Assembly: GCA_000697355.1 (NCBI GenBank)
Contig: JNEN01001231.1
Coordinates: forward strand, 62,001-126,000
Direction of reading: 5' to 3'
Origin: Syncephalastrum monosporum B8922
Lineage: Eukaryota > Mucoromycota > Mucoromycetes > Mucorales > Syncephalastraceae
Length of the DNA stretch: 64,000 nt
Positions 30,948 through 43,120 of this stretch are shown here, in pieces. Position 1 is the first letter of the stretch, and each line of letters opens with the position of its first letter. The notes below the pieces were generated by a model. That model saw only the letters and a program-made list of their open reading frames with translations. It made no database searches and was not told where the DNA came from. The translations under genes and the position numbers were made by a program.

Positions 30948-33900
30948 ATGGCTGCGATCGACAAGTCTGCCGAAGTCCACTTCACGGCAGTCGACGACAT
31001 TGCCGCACTGGTTAAACAGCGCAATGCAGACACACTGCGTCAAAGTAAGCTGCGTGGTGTGGGCTCGTCGACATGCTGACTCGTGTTTAGGTCTGCCGCA
31101 CTTGAAGCACCAGCTTGAAGAAGCTGTCAAGATCCGCGTTGATCCCACCGAGAAAAACGCTCGTCCCCTTGTCGAGTACATTCAGTCTTGCACAGATCCT
31201 TCTGATCTTCTCGGTTTGTGGGAGTTCCAGGCCAGAGTAAGAGCAACATAACGTCTGAGTATATTCACGGAAACTCATAAAACTATCCGCAGAATAACAT
31301 CCAGGACCTCGAATGCCTTGCACCTGACGTTGTCAGTCTGTTTATGCGACTTTGCTCGACGCCCATCATTCGACCTTTTGGCCTCACCATTGCCAGCGAA
31401 ATCACGCAACAGTTTATCAAACAGATCCAGCGCGGCCTGGCGTCGCCCCGTGTACCAACCTGCATCTCCATGTTTCGATTGCTCACTTCCCTTTGCGCCC
31501 TCGGTCAGGCTGCCATCAAAGACCTCCTCAAAGCATTCAACTTCCATACTGATGTAAGCTTTTCGTGCCATTTGGACAGGCCAGGCCGGCTCATCTCTCT
31601 CTTGAACAGGGCTTTTTGCGAGCAGCACGTTACCGAAAGAAGGCACCGATCGAAAGAAGAGCCAAATCATATCACTATGGTAATCAACATCGACACATGC
31701 CACGTCTTCACTATCAACTCACGCCGCGTAGATTTACGTACCCACTTCGTCCGGTTTGTCCTCGGCTTCTTTATCCATGGCAATGTGGGTATCAAGTTGC
31801 AAATCCTGGAGACAGAAAGCCTCTTGAATGGCATTTTCAGTAACATTGCAGACGATGCCTATCCTGTAAGCGCACCTCATTCTGTATGCATCTTTTGCTC
31901 ACAATATTTTAGCTTTTGAAAGAAATCTTTTCGACCTTGCAGAAACATTTCCTTCATGACAGCGCGATCCCGCGCTCGGTTAAGCAGCATCATATGTCTC
32001 TACAGAGATTGGGCTACGTAAGAATCGCATCTATCGAAAATCAGAAATTATCCCCCCCCCTTTTTTTCACTCACCTGGAGAATTAGATCACCAAGCTTTA
32101 CAGTCGTACGGTGCCGGAGCCTCTGGGTGACGACGAAACAGGTGTCCCTGCCCAGCTCGTGCACGAGTTCCTCGTCTCCATCTGCACGGTTCCTAACGCC
32201 GGCATCTGTCAGCGTGACAATGGCTGGTATACCGCCAAGGCAAATGACGAGGGAGACGAACAAAAGCAACCCAATGCCACCTTGAGCAAATTCATCTATA
32301 CACTTCATCGCACCACCGACCTCCGTCAGCAGGAACTGGTCTTGAAAGCGCTGCACGCCTGTCCCGCGATGGTACACAGGTACAACAAAAGAGGAAAAAC
32401 CAAAAGATTAAGCAAGACACCCAGTACTCACTCTGGTACACTAGATATTGGCAGCACGACGACCTGACCATGGAGCCTCGACTCACCAGTCAATGGCTTG
32501 CCAGCGCGGCATTTCTCCAAAAAGCGGTCCGCCTCCCCGTGCCTTGCCTTTTATATGGCACAACCCAGTTATACCCTACACACCCGCCCGAAGCCAACAT
32601 CATCATTGACAGCATCCTTCCCAAGGTATTCGGCCGTACTGTCTCGTCCAAAGGCTTGAGCCATACGAGCCCCCTGGTGGAGTACACCACAATGACGACA
32701 CTCGCGACTGCATTCCAGAAGTACGTCCAAGTCCACGATGCGTTGACACATGTGGTACGCACGACGGAAAACACAGATGAGCATACCGCGCAACGCTGGC
32801 AGACGTGCGTCGATGCGCTTCGCGAGACGTTCCGCCGCCGTTTGCCCGACATGCGCACGCTGTACAATGTCTATACCCAGATCGCATCAGCCACGCTTCC
32901 AGAAGACAATGATGAGCTGAAGACTCAGAGTCAGCTCTTGCGCGATGTTGGATTTCGCCTGATTCGGTACTATCAGGAGCACCTGCCCGAAGCGCTTATG
33001 GAGTCCAAGATTGATCCGGTCAGCTTCATCCCCAAAGATATCTTTAGCGTGCGGCCCGAGTCGCTCGTCCATCTACTCGAACTCCTCTTGCACCTCTCTG
33101 ATTTCAAATGGACCGATAAACGAGGTACTAAGGAGGACCGGGAGCATTATCCAATGCGTGACTCATCTTCTGAAATAGGCAAAGACGCATTGTCTCCCAT
33201 CGCAACCATCCTGCTTCTCTATCTTCAGACACCTTATGAGCTCGTGCGCCACTTGACGCGCAAGGTCGTTCAGCATGCACTCGGTGCGTCGCTCATGTTC
33301 CAGCACAACCTCGATGAAATTCAGCTTTGGCTGAACGCGCTTCCCACCGACAGCACCTCACAGGATACCGTTATTCGGTTCATGGACGAGTCGCTCAACC
33401 GCTTCACGCGCAGTCAGTATCGCTACGCAGACAAACAAGTTGCCATAATACAGGCCGTAAACGCATCGGCGTCAACAAATTCCTATGCCCTGCTCGACAT
33501 GAACGATGTGCTGGACATCCGTGGCACTGGAAAGAACGCCCTTCCATTTTCTCCTGTGCTTCTGACTATGCTTGAGCATCTTTCCGCGTTCAAAGGCGAT
33601 CGATCGCCTGTGGAAGCATACCTTGAGCGCGTTGTTGCTTCTTTGGCGTCTCAGCCGACGACGTACGCCTACCTCCGGCAAGCGTGCCAGGACCAAAATG
33701 CTGCACTGACCCAGGTCATCAATAAGCGTCTCGCAGATACTCGAGAGGATGAGGCGGTACAGCACATGGCAGAAAATACAGCAGCAACGGAGGAAACAGC
33801 AGGCGATGCAGAGATGACGGAAGCCACGCTCGATTGTGATGTGCTCGTGCGCCACGTGATGGACGGAAACCAGCGCGGTATTTCAATGGAGAGCATTGAA

Positions 33901-35850
33901 GCGTCGTGCAAAGAAGCGTCGGTCGATCTTGCAGAACTGCTTCTCGAGGTCTTGCACGAAACGACCGTACTTTCGGCTGCCTCAGCAGAAATCCTCCAGC
34001 TCGGCCAGGACCTCGCTCAAGACCGCACTGGATATGCGAACGCAGTGATGAATAAAGTCTTGGTGCTTTTGACCACAGCCACGGACAAGGACAATGCATC
34101 GATGCTCGATATTGCCGACTCCTTCTACGACGCCTGGGTAGATCGCCTGCCAACGCTAGTGGTTGATTGGTCCGCGGTGGATAGTGAAACTATTCAAGAC
34201 TTTGTGCTTGTCACTCTCATGGACAACCTCGCCAATCCGTGTGCTATCCACTTTCTGGTTGTGCTCATCCAGCAAGCCTACCAAGGGGTAAGTAGAAAAG
34301 CCGGAAAAATAGTGGAAAGTTGTCTCATGGTCTTTTAGTATGAAAAACGTGAGCCGATCGAGACGTACATGCGACGTATCCTCGAGAACAACCGCTACTC
34401 GTACCTGACCTCGCCTTCACCCGAAGAGAACGCGGACGATACGATTGAAATACGTCACAAGCAGCGCGCCGCGCTCCTCGACCTGGTCGAGACCTTGCAC
34501 ACGATCCAACCCAAAGTACTGGCCGATAATCACGGCTTGCTCAGTCCTTTGATGACCAGCTATGGCGCAACCACACACCCACTCGATCGACGTATCCTTG
34601 AGCTGCTGCGCTCGGTTGAACGCGTCGGTGGGCGTTCGATACTGACCAAGATGGTGCTATATGGGCCTGGCTCGGACCGGCGGCGTCAGGCGCTCGCCCA
34701 GGGCGCACATGCTTTAGACCCGGCCGCCATCTCGGTCGAGCTGCTGGATCTCATCGATGTCGAACGGATGCGACGCACGCTCTCCCGATTTCCTCTGGGC
34801 GCGACGCTGTCTGATTTGAGCATAGAGGGCGACGTGTATGACATTGGCTACTTTGTGCCACTCTTTGCCAATCTTCTTGCGCATGGCGCTGTGCAGGTCA
34901 AGGCGTTCATTGAGAGCCATGCCCTGGGTCTTTTGGTGGTGTGCTTGGCCGCGCAAGACGAGCAGCTGCGCCGACTTGGCTATCAGTGCATGGACAAGTT
35001 CGATGGCAGCCTGGCCGTAAGTTTGTGCGGAAAAAGAAAGAGGATTGCTTTGAGCTAACACTGTTTTTGATAGACCTATGAGTCCTTTGAGGCACCTCTC
35101 GTGCGCTACATGTTTGAGGCACTTAAAAACTCGGTGCCTGAGCGCTTGGAAGGCGAAGCCCCGCCGCTCATCCCAGCTCCGGTTGCATACACGGTCGCCT
35201 ACGCGATGCCCATCCTCTTTCAACCCGAGCACCCGATGTACCCGCACCTCACGTCATGGATAATTCGCAATGCCAGCTTTGAGCTTAAGGTGAGCCTAAA
35301 GCCCCTATCGCTTAGTAACCCTTTTGGAAAACTTACGCTTTTTTTTAGTTTGTGCCCGTCTTCAATCAACTTTTCACGTCGTCCTCGGGATCCTTGCACA
35401 AGGAACGCCTATGGCTGCTCAATGTGATGGCCTCTGCTATGCGCACCCATGATGACTACAAGGCATACAGTCGTATCCACGCGTGGGAGATGATTGCTAC
35501 TTTTTACTTTTCGCCTCTCGCCGACCGCGAGTGCAGAAAGGCTGTCATCGAGGTAAACATTACTGAAAAAAGAAAAAGAAAAAGAAAAAAGGTATTGGAT
35601 ACTAAGATGTCAAAAGATCTTGATGCGCGCTGTTGCGACTCCCGTCACCGCTCTGAGTTTGATGCGCTATCATGGCCTGCTATCCTGGATACATCAAGCC
35701 CTGACCATGGCAGTTGACCCCGAAGAGGCACATGCTTGGAGTCTCATTCAAGCCAAGGCCATGAAAAGTGCGAGAACATGCGTAGGCAGCTCCTTCCAGG
35801 AAGCCATGCTGAAGGACGAAGCCGCTGTGCTCCAAAACTTGCATCCTTAA
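30948..35850 (+). CDS. URB1: Nucleolar pre-60S ribosome assembly protein URB1/NPA1
   Basis: Large helical-repeat scaffold of early pre-60S particles in the nucleolus. Exons run from ATG 30948 with about a dozen introns of 50-70 bp. The N-terminal domain is clear: LRQSLPHLKHQLEEAVKI, LVEYIQSC, APDVVSLFMRLCSTPIIRPF, and the MFRLLTSLCALGQAAIKDLL helix pair. Then come FVRFVLGFFIHGNVGIK, YWQHDDLTMEPRLTSQWLAS, AANIIIDSILP-like and PLVEYTTMTTL blocks. The C-terminal part (about 35240-35520) has the conserved ERLWLLNVMASAMRTHDDYK. Predicted length is about 1400-1450 residues, shorter than the yeast protein. A 57 bp in-frame block at about 33125-33180 has splice sites and is probably an intron. Confidence 0.88.
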
Positions 35851-37099
35851 AACCGCGTACCGCGTCTACTTACTATATATTTTCCACCTTTTCTTTACAG
35901 CATTTGTTAATCTCACGCATACGTCCTCCACTTTTCACACCCTGTACACATACGCATTGATTTCCTCTTGCATAATAAAGTCTATATTTTATAAAACTGT
36001 CTGATCTGATTTGACACGTATGAGGGCATACATTGTCCTGCATTTGAAACCCAGAAAGCGGAGGAGTTCCATTTTCATTATCTGGAACAATGCTCCTTCT
36101 CCCCGTACGGAAGTGACGCTACTGGAAAATAGACACAGCTCCTTAATGGCTGAAAAAAGATATCTCCCAGTTCAGGTGTCAGTCAGGCAGTCCGAATGAA
36201 TGTGGCCAGTCAGTATAGTCCAGAACAGAAAACTTGGAATCTAGTACATGGTAGGTTGCGTGATGCTGTTATTGTGGCATTCACTAATCCAGCAGCAGCA
36301 ATCTGTGGTGTTAGAACTAGCAATGCGTGGAACAGCTTTAGCGAGTGTCACCGACTGGGCCTCTCCTACCCCGGAAGGAAGCGTACGTCGACGCGTATTA
36401 TGGAGGCCGCGCTCAAGCGACAGAGTTTGTATTTCATGTGGACACGATTCAATATCTCTTCCTGGTTTGGAAGGCACGCTCGGCGGTAATCTTCTCCGGA
36501 ATGGGCGTGAAACAGCGGTCGTCGACAAAATGAGCCGCTACTTCTCATGGTAAGCACCTTTCACAAACAAGGATTTGAATTCAGGCGTTCACACGCTCTA
36601 TCTACAAGATTTTGCGCCCTGCGATATTCGAACCGGACGTGATTTATTCCGGATTGTCTTACTGCATGCGACGGACTGTGTGCGACTACTGTTGATTCTT
36701 CCAATCGTACCTGAATACAGTAGTTCCCTGCGCAAGGACTCTCTCCGGAGCTAAATCCTGAATTTCCGTGATGTTTCACAACTGCAGCAGATGAACATTT
36801 TCCCGACGTCAAAGTTATCCAAGAAAATCTGCAGCAAAGCAGTCGAGGCTACTGAGGTTGAGTTGAGCAAGTGCTTTGATCGAAAAAAGGTGACCGCCGA
36901 AAATACGAAGAATGATCCACGAGAATAACATGATCATGTTTCCTCTTCTTGCAGATCACCAACAGGACCGCAGCAAAGGAAGCATGCGACAAACTTGAAG
37001 TTTTTAAACCAGTGAACGACAAGGATCGTTGTCTCAAAACGATCATCCTTCACGTGTAAGTGGGAAATATGCAGCTCCACTTTTATACTTGAACATCAT
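35851..37099. other. Intergenic, possibly decayed coding fragments
   Basis: Plus-strand frames at 36345-36533 (with YVDAYYGGRAQATEFVFHVD) and 36793-36890 joined by a plausible GTGACC-TTGCAG intron to ITNRTAAKEACDKLEVFKPV (about 36957-37055) look protein-like but belong to no family I recognise. They may be remnants of repetitive genes. Nothing firmer can be said. Confidence 0.35.
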
Positions 37100-37263
37100 G
37101 TTAATCTTGGACAAGCCGTGGGACTCGCTTCGCTTCGTCCATGGCTGACACTCCGATTGCGTTCCGGGTGTGAGTGAGCCCCTTCGCCTGCGGCTTCGGG
37201 TCATCACAACCTCCACTTAATCTTCGGCCACCCAAGGCCGCTCCCACGGCTCGTTAATCTTGG
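37100..37263 (+). mobile_element. Short inverted-repeat element with conserved hairpin core, copy A
   Basis: The 11-base sequence GTTAATCTTGG occurs at 37100-37110 and again at 37253-37263, as a target-site duplication would. Just inside are 10-base inverted repeats, AGCCGTGGGA (37114-37123) and TCCCACGGCT (37242-37251). The core at about 37166-37211 can fold as an imperfect hairpin with a GCC-TGC-GGC tip. The core matches copies B (57905-58035) and C (about 38481-38530). It has no coding capacity. Confidence 0.7.
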
Positions 37264-37429
37264 GTATAGACTTGATCAGCACGGATGTCAAAGCTATATG
37301 CTTTTTGGCAAATCTATCCACAAGTGCACGGAGCAATCCATAATCATCAAGTTCTGGGGACCCATATTCGAGTCTTACTTTGGTTACAGCATGGACACCT
37401 TTATCCAGTGGTAATACATGATGAGAACC

Positions 37430-38413
37430 TGATAGCAGATCTGACAGCTGACGATTGGTTGTGATGCCAGGGGCGATTTACTGTCAAAACATACCGACAA
37501 GGCTTACACAGCGATTCGGTTGGATTTGAGAATTGTCGTTCAAAACGATGGCAGTGACATGGAATCAGTAGCAGGTGACTTTGCGAACGCCACAGCAGCA
37601 ACACGTTGTTGCCGATCAGATGCATCATGTCCACAGGGAAAAACCAAGGTCCGTGAAACGTACGAATCCTTGCAAAAGGTGATACGCGCTCCTGGCCACG
37701 ATCTGCATCGACTTCTCCGAAGCTGGCTAACGTGCGCAGTGCTGGCTCTGCTTGATGGGAATTGCGCGGAGGAAACGTAAGCCGTCCGTTCATTCTTACA
37801 CCAGTGACTGAACAGCAACGGCAAGCACTTTTGTGCATATGCGACGAGTGTCCAGACATCTTGCTTTGCGCCGGTATATCACCGCCAACAAACAGCAAGA
37901 AGCCTTTCGCCGTTACTTCCAGACCGTCCTGGCAGTGCACGAATGCCTTGGTTTTCGAGTACCTGCAACTCTTCGCGGAAAGGAAGGAAAAAAGAACCCA
38001 TGTCCTTTGACTCGTTTGGGCCAGGCAAAATGCTTGTTTGAAGCATGTACTTGCTTTCAGTCCGGATCTCCTTTGGCAAGTTGATGACAACAACGTTTGC
38101 AACTGTCAAAACACCGACAAGACCAAACTCGTCCTTATCAGCAAAGTCCATTTAAACCAAGTACTTGTGGCGTTGAGCCTTCCAGACAAAGAAGACATTG
38201 TCTCAATTTAAATCCAAATGGTTCAAATGATGGGCATGAGCTGCAACGTTTATTCTCTGTCGCTCGTGGATAAGAAGACATACCGTGTGGAAGATGTGTG
38301 CGATCATACCCAACAACTCTAAAGCATGGCACACTCACCACAATGATAAGGTCCTTGGAATACTTACGGTAAGCGTCTCCACTTAGGGATACATACGGAC
38401 TACAGCGAATCAT
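37430..38413 (-). pseudogene. Tnp2-type (CACTA/EnSpm-like) transposase fragment, frameshifted
   Basis: The minus strand encodes VGVLTVANVVVINLPKEIR, then YMLQTSILPGPNESKDMGSF and FFLPFREELQVLENQGIRA in one frame (down to about 37925). After a frameshift it continues KGFLLFVGGDIPAQSKMSGH, SSHMHKSACRCC (Cys pair) and HGPWFFPVDMMHLIGNNVLL (Asp-rich block) to about 37560. These are the order and spacing of the Tnp2 domain of CACTA-like transposons. Upstream, about 38138-38413 is protein-like but not recognisable. The frameshift and lack of a full domain mean it is inactive. Terminal repeats of the parent element were not found. Confidence 0.75.
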
Positions 38414-38480
38414 GTCTTTCTATTACAGCCAGCTTCGTGAACACTCAATGCGATCATACGTGAACCTTCGATCGACCTAC

Positions 38481-38530
38481 CGGATGTGATTGAGCCCCTC
38501 CGCCTGCGGCTTCCTTTCGTCATCAGCTGC
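38481..38530 (+). mobile_element. Hairpin-cored repeat, partial copy C
   Basis: The text TGATTGAGCCCCTCCGCCTG followed by CGGCTTC and a TCATCA segment matches the hairpin core of copies A and B with several changes. No clear terminal inverted repeat was found around it. It lies next to the broken Tnp2 transposase. Confidence 0.5.
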
Positions 38531-40894
38531 GATACCATAGCAAGGTCGCAAGGATAATCAGCGAAAAAAAAGGTCTGCAAGACCATTAGTACTAATAGAT
38601 GGACTTTCGAGTTAATTCCGATGATGATAGCAATTTCGAAGAGGAAAGCAGTCGTGGTATTTAGGACGACGAGAAGAAAAATAAGACTTTTTTTATTTTG
38701 TTTTTCGCAGTGGTGACCGCCTATTCTTTGGTCCTATAGGGATGTGAAGTAAGTCTGAGGATGGAAAGCGCAGGAATTGGTTAACAGAATTGGAAAATGA
38801 ATAATCATAAAGACATAATTCAAGCGACTTTCTAGTAAACAATTTCAGATGCACCTTGCTAGTGCATCCAGAAAGGGTCATTGATGGTAACCGCATCCGC
38901 CAACGGTGAGGGTCAACCCCTTATAGTGTTCGCTCGTAAAATCATTGAGTTAATTTAAACAATTGATCCAAAGTGTACGACAACCTAAATGCTGAAGATA
39001 TGGTATTTTGTCATGTCCGCGCTGGTGAGAGCCCGCACTGCGCAGCAATCGTAAGCTGCTCAGAACATTTTCCCCAGCCTTTTTCTCTACGACGATATAT
39101 TTCTTCTGTATGTAGATACGTTAAATTAGGCTCGCCTAATATCTCTATTTTATCAAAGTATCAGTAATTGTTTTCTTAATACCAGGCAGAGATGCGCACT
39201 GTTGTCTGATTCTAGTCGGAGGTATCGTATTGCTTTGATATTTATCAAAAGATACCTTTTTGACACCCTCATTTAGCACCATTATCAGGTCTTAGATGTG
39301 GTGTTTATAGATGGAGCGTGTTTCATTGAGCTACTAGTATAAATGCTGGCTATAGGTGCATTCTTAGTGATATATCCTAGAATTGCATGCAACACAGACT
39401 GTTGTTTGATCTCCCATTAGTCAATCCCAAAAGCAGAATCATAATGGGTATAGACTGCAGCTCTGTAGACTATACTGAATGGTCATGTCCTGTACTGCCT
39501 GACTGACAACCGCGCAAGGAGACTTTAGACATTTGAACCAAACGATTTATATCTGCTGCATCGCTAAACTTAGCAAAAACGACCCTTTTTCATGGACTTC
39601 AAACGTAAAGCATCGTAAGCGCCTAGCAGAACCGTTTTGGCTATATGAAATCCTTGTTTAAGTTTGGGCGCTAACAATGCCACATGTGATTGATCAACAG
39701 TTACTTGTATCCCATGTTTCTTCAGTCGAAATTCTAATGCGCTATAATGTATATCCAAGGCGATTTTACTTGTATCCTTCGTCAATGAGACTTTACCATC
39801 GTTTTTGGCTTCGGTCTTTTCCTCTAGCTCGACGAGGCGCGTCATATACTCACTGTCATCCCATCGCTATGGTGCCGATGCAAGGATACTCATCGCACGA
39901 ACCAGGCTTTCTTCGAATGTATTCTTACTAGCTTCCGCTTTCAGCGACCTCTTTAATGAAGATATTGCGCACATAGTATGGATGACGGCTCCATATTTTT
40001 TGAAATGTCTATAGTTAGCCCGGGATATGAATACTAAGCGTGCACGGACTTAATTGCGTACAGTTGTTGGATGCACTTGCTACCACGCTCTTTATCCAAT
40101 GTCAGCCTGCCATCGGATGTTTCCTTGCCATACAAAAATGCTAAACGGCGTGCAGATAGATGCTCAACCATGGGCATCAAGCACCTCGGCCTAATTAGCT
40201 ATTTCCTTATTCCTTGGGGCTTTTTTTGCGGCTCTCCGAATCTGCGAAAAAGCTTCCTTTAAAGACATAAAGCTTCCGGCAGACATGCGACCTGAAACAA
40301 GCATATTGGTGACACGAACAAACATGTTATTGAGCAGTACATATAGGGAATCATGGTTTGCCCAGAGCTCAATCATTGTATATACCGGAATTTCTCCTGC
40401 TGGTCATGCAGGACCTTCTTCCATCTGGCGCTATTCTATGTATTTGCACATTGGCGTACGGTCTTTCTACTACAGCTCCTGCAGACGACTCTCTACCGAA
40501 AAAAAGCTTTCACTTAACGAGTACTATAGTCCATTTAATATGTACCTTGCAAAAAATATCTCATAAGTGCTCCATTGTCAAAAATGTTGCGCCATCTGCA
40601 AAATGCGGTAGCGGCAATCTGCGCCGAAGTTAAATTAAGCTGGCGCCAATCGACATAATGATTTCGACGCATTAGTGTCTAGTCAACGCAACTGAACCTG
40701 GTACAGCGTATGGATTGTTATTGCTATCCATCTTGACACGAAGGAATCACTTGATCTGATACTGCGCATACCTGTATCACATTCGTCTTGGAGGAATCTC
40801 GTCACTTTTGATACTCCAGCTGTGCGCGTATCTTCTTTCTTCCCCTCATTCTTTCTTCCCTTTTTTTTTTTTTTTTGAACCCGTTTCTAAAGCC
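38531..40894. other. Gene-poor A/T-rich region
   Basis: About 2.4 kb. Minus-strand frames at 39570-39845 (91 codons, Lys-rich, starting MTRLVELEEKTEAKNDGK) and 40191-40376 could be pieces of one decayed gene, but stops separate them and no family was recognised. The right end, with a T-rich tract at 40859-40876, is the promoter of the first MFS gene. Confidence 0.4.
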
Positions 40895-42597
40895 ATGCAA
40901 TTTACTCTTGATGATTCCGAGACTGAGAAAGAAAGATACAGCAAGGATGACACCAAGAGAGAAGTGTCTACCACGGACATCGCGTCGTCTTCTTTTACAG
41001 CAGAAGACGAGAAACGACTCTTGCGGCGTATCGATCTCATTGTTTTACCGATGCTGTGCACTGTTGCCTTTCTGCAGGTAATCTATATTTAAGTATAACA
41101 CAAAGCACAGGACTCACTGCGTCATACTGCTGCATACGCGCTATGTCACCAACCAAACAACAGTATCTCGACAAAATCATGATCAGTTTTACAGCCGTGC
41201 TGGGCATCTACGAAGACACGGGCATTACTCAAAACCAATTTGGCTGGATTGGGTCAATTTTGTTTATCGGTCAGATTGTGTTTCAGGTCAGCATCCTGAA
41301 TAGTAACGTTCCCTGTTTCTGTAACACATATACCACCAGATCTTTAACAGCTATTTGATGCCTGTTTTGCCTGTATCAAAATATTTGGGAGCAGTGGTCT
41401 GTGCTTGGGGCATCATTCTCGCGTGTACCTCACTGGCTATGACCTTCCCCATCCTCTTGTTGCTTCGTCTCATCCTCGGTTTTACAGAAGGTCCTGGCTG
41501 GCCATTGTGCTATTATCTGATCGCCTCCGTATATCGCCGTCGAGAACATGTTGTTCGCATCGGCTGGTTTCAGAACGCAGTCAACGTCTCTACCATTCTC
41601 AGCGGATTGATTTCATATGGTATTGGTCACATGGATGGCGTTGCCGGTCTGCGTGCCTGGCGCTGGTGCATGATTATCCCAGGCATCTTCACCTTCCTCT
41701 GGGGACTGATCATATTTTTCTTTTTACCCGATCATGCCAAGTCAAGATGGTTTGCTCTTAGGCCCGAAGAAAACGTGATTGTGGAGGACCGTTTGCACGA
41801 TAATGCTGTCGTGATCAAGCGCAAGATGATCTGGTGGCAGGTCTTTGAAGGTCTGCGCGATCCAAAACTCTATGCTTACTTTTTCCTGGCTGTATTTGTG
41901 GGAATCCCCATCGTGGCTGTGAATACCTTCCGGGCCCAGATCATCTCACAGATGGGCTTTACAGTAAGTGCGAGTTTTCTTCTTATTCTGAGCTTGTACT
42001 TAATGCATCATTGGCTGCTTCATCTCCTGTCAGAACCTCGACTCACTACTACTCAGTATGCCGGTCGGTGTCATGAACTTAATCACAACGTCGCTCGCCA
42101 TTTATCTCAGCCATCGTTACAACGAGATCGGCTTTGTGGGCGTTCTCACCTCGACGATTGCCTTTTTGGGCTCTCTTCTGTTGCAGGTGCTGCCGCTGAA
42201 CGGAAGCCGACTCGCTGGGCTGTATTTGACAAACAATCTTGGCGGCATACTACTCATGCAGACCTACATTACAAGCAACGTTTCTGGATTGACCAAGAAG
42301 GCGCTATATACGAACACAAACATGTTAGGTTTCAGCGTTGGATCTTTCGTTGGTCCACTGCTTGTGAGAGGGGAGAACGCGCCTCGGTATACGCCTGCCC
42401 TGAGCATATTCATGGTAACTCAAGCACTCGCGGCTCTGCTCTTTCTTTATCTGCGATGGTCGTACAAACGGGATAATGAGCAGAGGCAGGATTATCTGAA
42501 TGCACATCCGAATGAAAGCTTTGAAGATGAAAAGGACTGCGGATATGAGGATGACATGACTGACAAGCAAAACATCCGTTTCATATACAAACTGTAG
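40895..42597 (+). CDS. MFS transporter, anion:cation symporter (Dal5/allantoate permease-like), paralog 1
   Basis: Plasma-membrane major-facilitator carrier, probably for a small organic anion such as allantoate, nicotinate or similar. Four exons: 40895-41078, 41164-41286, about 41342-41969 and about 42035-42597. A hydrophilic, acidic N-terminus with a KRLLRRIDLIVLPMLC entry into TM1 is typical of the ACS family. LDKIMISFTAVLGIYEDTGI, RLILGFTEGPGWPLCYYLIA and YRRREHVVRIGWFQNAVNVS are the family's TM1-TM5 blocks. The second half has LTSTIAFLGSLLLQVLPLNG and SVGSFVGPLLVRGENAPRYT. The C-terminus is a long acidic tail ending FIYKL. About 490 residues and 12 hydrophobic segments. Substrate unknown. 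Partly identical to the next gene. Confidence 0.93.
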
Positions 42598-43120
42598 TAG
42601 TACCTCTGTGATTGAGTATCACTCATAATAGATCCGTCAAATACACATATGTATATCTGCGTAAACGAATGCGGCATATACATGATCTGCTACAGCACAT
42701 GCATGTTGACTCATAATTTATACTCATATGCGTTTTCATTTTACTAACATTCCGGGATACCAAATTACTAAATTTAAGAATGTAGATTCCGTGGGTATAA
42801 GGTTTGTACAGACACATGTCGCCTATATGAGGTCCATACATAATCTTGCTATGTGTATATTTTTTCTATCAGCTTTTGGCATTGTAAGGCAATGGCTGGC
42901 AACAGCAGCAGAGCAATATTTATGTACAATACAGTATTACATATTGGGTAAAGTTAAAAGAAAACGGGGAATGACAAAGGTTTTGTTTGATCAAGTTGCG
43001 CCAGGCTATATCACACGAGCAGTGAAAGAATCTCCTCAAATATGATACGCGAGTGTATGCGTCTATTCTCTCCGTTTCTTTTTTCATACCTTCTGCTGTA
43101 TATCCGTATTCCCAGAGGCC
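42598..43120. promoter_or_regulatory. Intergenic region between tandem MFS genes
   Basis: About 520 bp, A/T-rich, without a recognisable gene. It shows no obvious similarity to the region upstream of paralog 1 (40600-40894), so the duplicates may be regulated differently. Confidence 0.4.

Noticed and set aside
30791..31033. N-terminal extension of the 151-residue unknown protein
   Set aside because: It overlaps the URB1 start codon and promoter and has an A/T-driven composition; the ATG at 30790 is more likely.
37520..38084. Plus-strand frames opposite the Tnp2 fragment
   Set aside because: Antisense shadow of the transposase; no family features of their own.
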